Source: JAJYZP01 sp049964535
GTDB taxonomy: Bacteria > Actinomycetota > Acidimicrobiia > Acidimicrobiales > Acidimicrobiaceae
Reading direction: 5' to 3'
NCBI GenBank assembly: GCA_049964535.1
Contig: JBMFXG010000058.1
Location: forward strand, 1 to 13,525
Length of the DNA stretch: 13,525 bases
The notes beneath the pieces were generated by a model, which was not told the origin of the DNA, made no database searches, and was given only the letters and a program-made list of their open reading frames with translations. Position numbers and translations under genes: made by a program. Position 1 is the first letter of the stretch; every line of letters starts with the position of its first letter. Shown piece after piece: positions 7,683 to 13,525 of the stretch.

Positions 7683-8649
7683 TGTGTACCCGGCCACACG
7701 GAAGCTCTCGGAGTACGACGGTAGCAACGTTTGACCACTGAGTGTACGGTAGGGCAAGGTACTTCGTGGGGTCTGTGAGCAGTGTCGTTTCCTGCGATGC
7801 TCCGGGGGTTTGCAACACAACACCTGAGCCTGCGCCGTCTTGGCCTCATGTTCGGAACGACCGATACAACGTCCATGTAGGCAAGCTGATTGAGCTGTTT
7901 GGACCGAGCTGCATGAGGTTACTCATCGATAGAGCTCAAAGTTAGTTTCATCCATACGCAGCCCGACGAACGTCCGACAGGTCCAGCTGTGAGCCCCTCG
8001 GTACACCATCACATGGAAGTTGCGAATGTTGGTGCATTGCTAGTGAGGAGTGCTAATTATCTCACGGAGTCTTTGGACCTAGGCGTACTACGCAATAGAA
8101 CAGAACCCACCTTAAAAGCCTAGATACTTGACATAATACTTCTTATCGGACATTTAGCTGTTACACTAATGCCGAAGTGTCGGCCGGGATTTTCTCGTTT
8201 GACCGAGGTGGTCAAACCGTCACTTCCATTTTCGATCGCTCGAACTGCTGGGTCCTAAAGTCGATGCGAGACGCATCGATGAAGCGTTCGGATTGCGAGC
8301 GTGCGTTCGTAACCCTCCGGAAAAAGATTGCCGTGCGCATACCCCGTTCCAGCGACTTCCCGGACGACGCTATATCGAGGCTCGATCGCTTGCAGCTGAC
8401 GCTGAGCAACGTCACGAACGTCTTGACGTACGACGAAGGGGTCAGCCGATGCGACCGCCTCCTTGCTTATCGCGCTCATAATCGCCTCGCTCGAGCTTAA
8501 TAGGAGTGACTGAGTCACTGATAGCTAAAGAAGGCGGGAAGCGAAACCGCAACGTAGAGCTCTATGGAAGCGGGCTCGCATTGGATCTAGAGAGTCCATT
8601 GTCCGCCAGCTACTCAGAAGTACGCTTGAGAATGGGCTAGCCTACTGTC
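7683..8649. other. 967-bp region without a supportable gene
   Basis: The stretch between the acetyltransferase and the methyltransferase is rich in stops in all frames up to about 8160. It holds a TTGACA at 8128-8133 without a good -10. Two overlapping frames face opposite ways. The plus one (8177-8500, 107 codons from GTG) lacks a ribosome site. The minus one (8518-8255, 87 codons from ATG) has a helical, protein-like composition (e.g. VVRQDVRDVAQRQLQAIE), also with no ribosome site. Neither resembles a family I know. A perfect 7-bp inverted repeat around one base lies at 8505-8519. The region could be a decayed gene or simply a long spacer. No tRNA or mobile-element ends were recognised. 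Confidence 0.5.
8505..8519. repeat. 15-bp palindrome AGTGACT-G-AGTCACT
   Basis: AGTGACT (8505-8511) and AGTCACT (8513-8519) are perfect reverse complements around a single G. The element lies just past the plus-strand frame ending at 8500 and over the start of the minus-strand frame beginning at 8518, about 130 bp before the methyltransferase. The geometry suits a dimeric regulator better than an RNA hairpin, since the loop is one base. Its role is unknown. Confidence 0.35.
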
Positions 8650-9462
8650 ATGGATCGGGAAGAGTTGATCGTCTCCAATCTCGACTGGTGGAACGAGCGA
8701 GCACCACTACATGTTGCGTCTGCGTTCTATCACGTTGACGATTTGATCAATGGTGCATCGGTGCTTGACGAGTTTGAGGAGCGCGAGCTGGTCTCTCATG
8801 GTGGTGAATCGCTCCTTCACCTCCAATGCCATATTGGGACCGATACTATTAGCTGGGCCAGAAGAGGCTTCGACGTAACTGGTCTGGACTTCTCCGAGGT
8901 CGCAATCAGAGAGGCGGCGCAACTCGGGAGCCAGTGTGAGGTAACGGTCAAGTGGATCACCTCCGACCTCTACCAGGCACCTGAGGTTCTCGGTCGTACT
9001 TTTGATGTCGTTTACACGGGCAAGGGAGCACTCGTTTGGCTCGACGATATCAAGCTGTGGGCTGCTGTCGTGAACCAGCTTCTTAAACCAGGTGGACGTC
9101 TCTATCTCGTGGAGTTCCATCCCGTGAGCGAAGTCCTCGGAGAGAAGGGTTGGTCCATCGAGTACGACTACTTTAGCGATGGTGGAGCCATTATTGAGGA
9201 TCAGACGATGGGAAGCTACGCAGACCGCGACGTCACAACACGCGCAAACCGGACCGCTACGTGGCAGCATACGCTCGGAGATATTGTCTCCGCCCTCACA
9301 GGGGCTGGTCTTAGCATCAAATGGCTCCATGAATATCCTCACACTCACTTTGAGCGTACCGACGCGCTTCTCTTCGATCCCGAGCGCCGCACCTATCAAG
9401 TTCCACCCGGGATGCCGCGGCTTCCTCTCCTGTTCTCCTTATTAGCGGGGAAGCTACCATAG
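8650..9462 (+). CDS. class I SAM-dependent methyltransferase
   Basis: A 270-residue cytoplasmic methyltransferase with the Rossmann-type SAM fold. Motif I is LLHLQCHIGTDTISWAR (55-71), whose HxG pattern replaces the more usual GxGxG and is typical of a common bacterial subgroup. The acidic end of strand 2 is in VTGLDFSEVAI (76-86), followed by SDLYQ (105-109). FDVVYTGKGALVWL (118-131) is the motif IV region, and LKPGGRLYLVEFHP (145-158) is the strand 5 signature. The C-terminal 100 residues, rich in aromatic residues and His (e.g. WLHEYPHTHFERTDAL), probably cover the substrate pocket. The methyl acceptor is unknown. No Shine-Dalgarno precedes ATG 8650; a TAGCCT at 8638-8643 is correctly spaced for a leaderless transcript starting at the ATG, which is inference only. 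It stands alone on this strand. Confidence 0.88.
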   Translation: MDREELIVSNLDWWNERAPLHVASAFYHVDDLINGASVLDEFEERELVSHGGESLLHLQCHIGTDTISWARRGFDVTGLDFSEVAIREAAQLGSQCEVTVKWITSDLYQAPEVLGRTFDVVYTGKGALVWLDDIKLWAAVVNQLLKPGGRLYLVEFHPVSEVLGEKGWSIEYDYFSDGGAIIEDQTMGSYADRDVTTRANRTATWQHTLGDIVSALTGAGLSIKWLHEYPHTHFERTDALLFDPERRTYQVPPGMPRLPLLFSLLAGKLP

Positions 9463-9740
9463 TCGTTTGCTCGGCCACTTGTGAACGAGACAATCTCGCA
9501 TGGAGCCGGCTTAGGTCTCGATATCACCTCAGCGAGCTAGTTTGAACCGGAAGCCTGGATCTACCGGCGCCACCGTAAGGTCGAGAGAGTAGCGGGTCAA
9601 GGAAGCGCAGCTTTGTGCTATCGGCGCTTGACGGGAGTGAGATGTTCTATGCCGAGCAGTTCTTAGTATCTCTGGGTTCTTCATCGCTTGAAGAGGGGCG
9701 CCGCAAGAGTAACGATCGTGAGGCACGAGTCTTCTGAGAA
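9463..9740. other. intergenic stretch after the methyltransferase gene
   Basis: About 280 bp before the terminator hairpin. I see a weak 5-bp hairpin CGAGA-CAA-TCTCG (9486-9498) without a T-tract and no frame that looks like a protein. A 65-codon minus-strand frame (9726-9529) has no ribosome site and an implausible composition. Nothing else is supported. Confidence 0.5.
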
Positions 9741-9784
9741 ACCGTAGCTGCTTGGAACAAAGATAGCTACGGTGTCGTCTTTTT
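9741..9784. terminator. bidirectional intrinsic-type terminator
   Basis: ACCGTAGCT (9741-9749) pairs perfectly over 9 bp with AGCTACGGT (9765-9773) around a 15-base loop. The stem overlaps the stop codon of the minus-strand ferredoxin gene (9769-9767), so it should end the electron-transfer operon; the minus-strand side has a short TTTCTC tail. On the plus strand it is followed by GTCGTC and five Ts (9780-9784), which would stop readthrough from the methyltransferase 280 bp upstream. Function is inferred from structure and position. Confidence 0.6.
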
Positions 9785-10102
9785 CAGGCTCAGTGCCGCT
9801 TGCGGACAGGCCTTGATAGCTCGATTTGCAGCACCTAGCTCACGGATCACGAGTCGTTCGGATAGCTGCACAGGAAAGCCCCAAGGGTCCAGTGCAAGGA
9901 GATCCGGTGCCATCAGCACGCAGATGCCGTGCCCATTGCAGAGTAAGGGATTGATCTCAAGGCACCAGCTCTCCCCCTCGTTTTCGTCGTGGTCGTGAGC
10001 CTGGCGCTCCCTCTTGTTTCCTCGACGAGAGTGATCCTCTGGCACGTTTAGGGACGAATCTCTGGAACGCTGAAGACCGCTCGTAGCTCGGAGGCTCGAC
10101 AT
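9767..10102 (-). CDS. ferredoxin, probable 3Fe-4S type
   Basis: A small soluble electron carrier. The fold begins near residue 48: LEINPLLCNGHGIC, then APDLLALDPWGFPV, and near the end AIKACPQAAL. Cluster ligands are C55, C61 and C99. The place of the second cysteine is taken by H58, the CxxHxxC pattern of single-cluster ferredoxins that usually hold [3Fe-4S] and often serve redox partners in actinobacteria. An extra C47 lies before the core. The last gene of the cluster, it presumably exchanges electrons with the NuoF-like protein encoded just upstream. The ATG at 10102 overlaps that gene by 55 bp and gives an unusual charged N terminus of about 45 residues. An in-frame GTG at 10045, two bases past the NuoF-like stop, gives 92 residues and is a fair alternative. 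Neither has a good Shine-Dalgarno. Confidence 0.85.
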   Translation of the reverse strand: MSSLRATSGLQRSRDSSLNVPEDHSRRGNKRERQAHDHDENEGESWCLEINPLLCNGHGICVLMAPDLLALDPWGFPVQLSERLVIRELGAANRAIKACPQAALSLKKTTP

Positions 10103-11364
10103 CTGCCGTGTAGATGTTGTTCGACCTCATCGGCGAAGGTCAGCAGTGCGCTTCGCACCATCGTTACCGCAGCATCGGGGTGCGAGCAAGCACCTCGACC
10201 TTCAATGAGAGTGAACGCACGTTCGAATGAGCGGATCTGGCGTCGCCCGCTCCGGAACGACACCAGGTCCCAGAGTCGCGATGCGACGCCAGCTAGACCG
10301 TGGACGCACGGTCCACACTGTCCAGCCGTCTCACGAGCCAGGTAGGTCGCAAGTCGAGCCGTGACGTACAGCCCACAGGCATCGTGTGGTACGACACCGA
10401 TGAAACCACACCCAAGCGACCGCTGCGTCATCCGAGCCTGTTCTTCGGAGAGCTCAAAATCGAGCGCCTCCTTGCCATCGATGAAAGTACCGGCGAAACC
10501 ACCAAGAAGGATGGCCTGTGGGGCTGTGGTCGACAACGCCTCGGCCTCTTCGAGGAGATCACCGATACGCTGGGGCCGAAGACTCTCGAGAACGACTCCC
10601 TGGCGTGGTAGTGCTCCACCCACGGTGAAGAGTCGAGTACCGGGATTGGCGGGAGAACCGTAGCTTCGGAACGTCTTGACGCCGACCGTAGCGATCAGTG
10701 CGAGATGGGCGAGAGTCTCCACATTACTAACTAACGTAGGACGACCATCGACGCCACCGACAGCCGAGCGTTGCCCGAAGACTGGTTTGGCCTCGCCGCC
10801 ACTGATGAAGGAGACTGCTGCACTCGACTCCCCCGCTACGTAACCTCGCGGTGAGGTGACGATGTGCAGGACAGGCTCCTGGTAGTGTGCTTGGCGTCGC
10901 TCGCTAACTGCGTGCTGCAGTGCATCAAGGACGATAGGATCGTCACCGTGCAGGTAGAGGTAGATGGTGGAGGCACCCACCGCCTTGGCAGCGAGGACCG
11001 CTCCGTCAAGAACGAGGTGTGGTCGGAGTAGCAACAGAGTCCGGTCCTTGTGTGAGTCCGGTTCGGACTCCGCTCCGTTTGCTACTACGACAGCATCGCC
11101 TCCCTGTGTTGCAACTGCAATTAGCTTGCGATAGAGAGGAAAGGCTGCCCCTCCGCGCCCAAGTAGTCCTGCCTGCTTCGTCCACTCAACGATCTGTGAC
11201 GCAGTGAGGTCGTGGTCGAACTCTACTTCCTCTCTGTGGTGCTGCAACGACTCAGGTCTGTAAGGACCGTGAAGTCGGTCGCCTAAGAGCGTGGCCGATC
11301 CGTGCTCTGACTGGAAGTCGAGCCTGCGGTCACAATCTGTGATGAGGGGCTCGCCACTAATCAT
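10048..11364 (-). CDS. NuoF-like flavoprotein with SLBB and Fe-S regions
   Basis: Relative of the NADH-binding subunit of respiratory complex I (NuoF) and of RnfC. FMN/NADH-binding motifs are present: GRGGAAFPLYRKL (69-81), ANGAESEPDSHKDR (95-108) and GYVAGESSA (175-183). A sugar-/cofactor-binding SLBB-like section follows (about 240-320). The C-terminal Fe-S motif is AGQCGPCVHG (347-356) with a later GACSHPDA (391-398). Cysteines C350, C353 and C393 match three of the four ligands of the NuoF N3 cluster, while the first is A347. The 438-residue length is normal for the family. The ATG at 11364 overlaps the stop of the membrane-protein gene upstream by 8 bases, so the two are probably coupled. 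Likely role: take electrons from NAD(P)H or ferredoxin and hand them to the haem membrane protein, or the reverse. It is not a complex I subunit here, since no other nuo gene is near. Confidence 0.88.
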   Translation of the reverse strand: MISGEPLITDCDRRLDFQSEHGSATLLGDRLHGPYRPESLQHHREEVEFDHDLTASQIVEWTKQAGLLGRGGAAFPLYRKLIAVATQGGDAVVVANGAESEPDSHKDRTLLLLRPHLVLDGAVLAAKAVGASTIYLYLHGDDPIVLDALQHAVSERRQAHYQEPVLHIVTSPRGYVAGESSAAVSFISGGEAKPVFGQRSAVGGVDGRPTLVSNVETLAHLALIATVGVKTFRSYGSPANPGTRLFTVGGALPRQGVVLESLRPQRIGDLLEEAEALSTTAPQAILLGGFAGTFIDGKEALDFELSEEQARMTQRSLGCGFIGVVPHDACGLYVTARLATYLARETAGQCGPCVHGLAGVASRLWDLVSFRSGRRQIRSFERAFTLIEGRGACSHPDAAVTMVRSALLTFADEVEQHLHGRCRASELRAVFSVPEIRP

Positions 11365-12094
11365 TGGTAGCCAGCTTGCTCGTCCAGATCCAGGTTAAAG
11401 ATCGGAGCCCAACGACGGTCACCGCTAAGAGTGCGTACAGTGGCCTCAGTGAGGGCGAGTCGGTTCCGGTCAGAAGACCATGAAGCCAGGTCAGGGCGAA
11501 GAGTGCGAGCGCTAGTCGATGCAGGTTGAGCCATTGACGACCAACGACTAGTCCGGAGAGGGCGGCACTACCACCGATCAGGATGATCAGATACAGCGCA
11601 ACGGTCCCACATGCCACGCCGAGCGGTCGGTAGCCAGAGAGACCGGGTACGAAGGCGCCGAGAACACCGACTCGAGCATATGGATCGAGCTCAAGGGAGA
11701 TAATGTGCAAAGCAAGGAGGACGACCGTCACCCCAAGAAGCGAGGTATGGAGTCGAAGAATGAGGCTGGGCTGTACCCTCCCTCCGTGTCGAATCCACGG
11801 TGACCGATAGAGTAAACCACAACAGACTAAGGCCCAAAGCGTGACGAAGACCGCAAGGCCGGTCGTACGACCAACGGCCCACGGAACCATCTTCGCACCG
11901 ATTTGAGCAGTCGCAGCGTGCAGGAGGGCGTATCCAACGATGAGCGCACCTGCACCGAGGCCGAAGATGGCTGAGAACTGGTTCGCTCCCCCTCGCCTAC
12001 CCTCTTGCGCTTGGGGTATACCTTTGACTGCAGCAGACTTTCGCGCAGTTTTGGTCGCACGCGTGCCTGTCGGTGGATCTAGGTGCTGAGCCAT
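11357..12094 (-). CDS. ferric-reductase-like haem b membrane protein
   Basis: A 245-residue integral membrane protein with a hydrophilic, basic N-terminal tail (1-40) and about six hydrophobic helices (about 42-63, 74-97, 113-133, 157-179, 187-209, 217-236). Two helices carry paired histidines: H116 and H130 (HX13H, in LHTSLLGVTVVLLALH) and H192 and H205 (HX12H, in LHRLALALFALTWLH). This is the arrangement that holds two stacked haem b groups in ferric-reductase/NADPH-oxidase/MsrQ-type proteins, so it should carry electrons across the membrane. Unlike NOX/FRE enzymes it has no attached flavin/NADPH domain; the adjoining NuoF-like gene would fill that role. GGAGAAGG lies just upstream of ATG 12094. 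It overlaps apbE by 16 bases upstream and the NuoF-like gene by 8 bases downstream. Substrate at the outer face is unknown. Confidence 0.85.
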   Translation of the reverse strand: MAQHLDPPTGTRATKTARKSAAVKGIPQAQEGRRGGANQFSAIFGLGAGALIVGYALLHAATAQIGAKMVPWAVGRTTGLAVFVTLWALVCCGLLYRSPWIRHGGRVQPSLILRLHTSLLGVTVVLLALHIISLELDPYARVGVLGAFVPGLSGYRPLGVACGTVALYLIILIGGSAALSGLVVGRQWLNLHRLALALFALTWLHGLLTGTDSPSLRPLYALLAVTVVGLRSLTWIWTSKLATND

Positions 12095-13101
12095 ATAACC
12101 TTCTCCCCCATCTTTATAGAAAACTGATACCTTCCATTGCTGAAGACCCAGAACGCAGCGAGACCTCGGGCCTCAGCCTCAGACTCGATGCTTAGCTCAC
12201 CTGAGAGGAAGAGGGTCTTACTCCAGACCTCTGCGATCGCTGGATCCTCCTCTACGACCGTGACCGAAGTAAGCCCGTCTCCGCCTGGTAGCCCCGTTCG
12301 AGGATCGATGAGGTGGTGCTCCGACCGCCCCCCATGGTCCCAGCATCGAACCCGAGTTGATGACGTTGCACAACCCTCGTCGACCAACCCGAGTACGGCG
12401 ACGTGTCGTTCCGGCGACCGAGGGTCTTCGATACCTACCTTCCATGCCGTGTCATCAAGTGGTCGACTGCTCAGGTAGCAGTCCCCTCCGGCCTCGATGA
12501 GAAAGCTAGGCGTTGATCTCCCGATAATCTCGGCGCTCATACGGACCGCTAGCCCTTTTCCAATACCACCGAGATCGAGAGGATGGTCGCCGACCACGAC
12601 TGTGCTCGATTCAGCATCCAACACGGGATTCCACGGTGGTAATGGCGGCCGAGACTCCTTTGACGTACGCAACTCTGGGTTTGGGTCTGCACTAACCAAC
12701 GTCAGCGTGGAGAAGCTTCGGTCGTAGCCAAGTCGAACGAGGTCGCTCAGGACTCTGGGGTCGAATGCTCCATTCGTCATCCGATAGGCACGGAAGGCCT
12801 CTGAAATCATTGAGAACGTGATCGTCGAGAGCTGCGCCTTCTGCTCTGGGGCAGCGTTGAGGATGCTTAACTCGCTCGTTGGTAGGAAACGACTGCATCG
12901 TGCCTCAACTGCGTGGAAGAGTTCCTCCACGCTCTTGAGTGCGTCTTCTACTGATTGCTTTGTTGCCCGATCCGAGAACGCGAGGAGATTTACCTGGGTC
13001 GCCATGGCCGAGAAGCTTCGCTGCTGCTTCTCGGCTAGATGAGCACCGGAGTCGCTCGTTGTGAGCACGGGTTGAGTCGGATGATTCGATGGCGATATCA
13101 A
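12079..13101 (-). CDS. apbE: FAD:protein FMN transferase (ApbE)
   Basis: Uses FAD to attach FMN covalently to a Thr/Ser of target redox proteins. Family landmarks are in order: MATQVNLLAF (33-42), RFLPTSELSILN (71-82), TNGAFDPRV (109-117), LDLGGIGKGLAV (175-186), EAGGDCYLS (203-211), WKVGIEDP (220-227), HHLIDPRTGLP (262-272). The late metal-site segment reads AIAEVWSKTLFLSG (288-301), with E291 and K295 where the textbook enzymes have Asp and Thr. I recall such AEV.K variants among actinobacterial ApbEs, so this is probably not a defect. No signal peptide is visible, so it may act inside the cell on targets before export. TTG 13101 starts two bases after the preceding stop (TAGCCTTG) and suggests coupling; GTG 13068 or ATG 13005 are alternatives. 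The flavinylated target is not visible in this window. Confidence 0.92.
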   Translation of the reverse strand: MISPSNHPTQPVLTTSDSGAHLAEKQQRSFSAMATQVNLLAFSDRATKQSVEDALKSVEELFHAVEARCSRFLPTSELSILNAAPEQKAQLSTITFSMISEAFRAYRMTNGAFDPRVLSDLVRLGYDRSFSTLTLVSADPNPELRTSKESRPPLPPWNPVLDAESSTVVVGDHPLDLGGIGKGLAVRMSAEIIGRSTPSFLIEAGGDCYLSSRPLDDTAWKVGIEDPRSPERHVAVLGLVDEGCATSSTRVRCWDHGGRSEHHLIDPRTGLPGGDGLTSVTVVEEDPAIAEVWSKTLFLSGELSIESEAEARGLAAFWVFSNGRYQFSIKMGEKVIWLST

Positions 13102-13103
13102 GG

Positions 13104-13525
13104 CTACCCAACCGCAGTCGAGGCGCTCGTCGTTGCATGCGTCGCTGGTGGCGGTGTAAAGGTCGGGATCGAGATTGGAGGGAGCGAGCTCACTCCCCCA
13201 CCACTTGACGATCCCGAAGTGTTCAGATCTGTCGGGCTCATCTGTGACAGGTGTGCAATAGCAGCTAGTTCTGCGTTCAACGATGCCCGCAGGCGACCGA
13301 GTGAAGCCGTCAGAGCTACCATGTTTGATGCCTGAGAGCTGAGCTCAAGTTCTCGTGCTCGAGCGACGGCAGCCACTTGCTGAGCATGGAACTTCGGTGC
13401 AACGTACCCGAAAAAGATGAGACTGACGAGAGCGGCGAAGGAGGTAGCCAAGATCGGGGCGAGCGAGCGTGATGAGCGTTCGGCTCGGCGAAGTACCTCC
13501 GAGACCGAGTGGTGCGATCGTAGGT
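13104..13525 (-). CDS. membrane-anchored coiled-coil protein, 5' end cut by window edge
   Basis: The minus-strand frame is open to the window edge, so the start is missing; a TTG at 13451 falls inside the membrane helix and is unlikely to be the real start. The visible 139 residues begin with a basic stretch (about LRRAERSSRS), then one hydrophobic helix (APILATSFAALVSLIFFGYV). An Ala/Leu/Arg-rich helical segment follows (about AQQVAAVARARELELSSQAS...), then a Ser/Gly/Pro/Thr-rich tail with TFTPPPATH. The layout suggests an inside-out single-pass protein with an extracellular rod and flexible tail. No flavinylation motif of the [ST]GA[ST] type and no haem motif is seen. It ends two bases before apbE and heads the visible operon, so it may be a scaffold for the redox system. 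I do not recognise the family. Confidence 0.7.
   Translation of the reverse strand, partial: LRSHHSVSEVLRRAERSSRSLAPILATSFAALVSLIFFGYVAPKFHAQQVAAVARARELELSSQASNMVALTASLGRLRASLNAELAAIAHLSQMSPTDLNTSGSSSGGGVSSLPPISIPTFTPPPATHATTSASTAVG

Noticed and set aside
8048..8056. GAGTGCTAA, identical to one half of the CIRCE heat-shock operator
   Set aside because: The matching left half (TTAGCACTC nine bases upstream) is absent and no chaperone gene follows.
7917..8123. Open frame with a possible 36-44 residue product (MEVANVGALLVRSANYL...)
   Set aside because: No ribosome site, no recognisable family, and the open length is within chance for this composition.
8177..8518. Possible transposase remnant
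   Set aside because: No DDE motif, terminal inverted repeats or target duplication could be seen.
8707..9399. 230-codon minus-strand open frame
   Set aside because: Antisense shadow of the methyltransferase gene, with no recognisable protein features.
10048..11364. Possibility that the NuoF-like gene belongs to a respiratory complex I operon
   Set aside because: No nuoE, nuoG or other complex I genes nearby; the neighbours are a haem membrane protein, apbE and a ferredoxin.

Overview
The window (13,525 bp, GC roughly mid-50s %) looks like chromosome of an actinobacterium. The best evidence is the minus-strand cluster at the right end: a small ferredoxin with a CxxHGxC...LDPWGFPV signature, a NuoF-like flavoprotein, a ferric-reductase-like haem membrane protein and an ApbE flavin transferase, a set I know from actinobacteria. 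A moderate-GC acidimicrobial lineage would fit, but this is inference, since no rRNA or lineage marker is present. No tRNA, rRNA, CRISPR array or intact mobile element was seen.

Left part, plus strand (1-3743): the C-terminal part of a FUSC-family membrane protein, open at the window edge, then a two-gene cysteine-synthesis operon. cysK (O-acetylserine sulfhydrylase) and cysE (serine O-acetyltransferase) are 9 bp apart. CysE makes O-acetylserine and CysK converts it to cysteine. A TTGACA box with an inverted repeat directly behind it lies upstream of cysK. A hairpin at 3748-3768 separates this operon from the next gene, which converges on it.

Middle, minus strand (3796-6775): a GAF-GAF-GGDEF diguanylate cyclase with intact catalytic and inhibitory sites, preceded by a polytopic membrane protein of an uncharacterised HPP-like type. 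Between them lies a strong hairpin whose T-rich tail is on the plus strand, against the direction of both genes. A short open frame (6659-6775) overlaps the membrane-protein start.

Middle, plus strand (6924-9462): a GNAT acetyltransferase, about 970 bp with no gene I can support (only unassigned frames on both strands), then a class I SAM-dependent methyltransferase.

Right part, minus strand (13525 down to 9741): an apparent operon of five genes with overlapping or nearly abutting ends. It runs from a membrane-anchored coiled-coil protein (cut by the window edge) through ApbE, a ferric-reductase-like membrane protein with HX13H and HX12H haem motifs, and a NuoF-like FMN/Fe-S protein, to the ferredoxin. 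It ends at a stem-loop at 9741-9784. The likely role is moving electrons from a reduced nicotinamide or ferredoxin pool across the membrane through haem b to an external, probably flavinylated, acceptor. That acceptor is not visible here and would be expected beyond 13525. This cluster is the most interesting system in the window. Its parts belong to known families, but to my knowledge the pathway has not been worked out biochemically.
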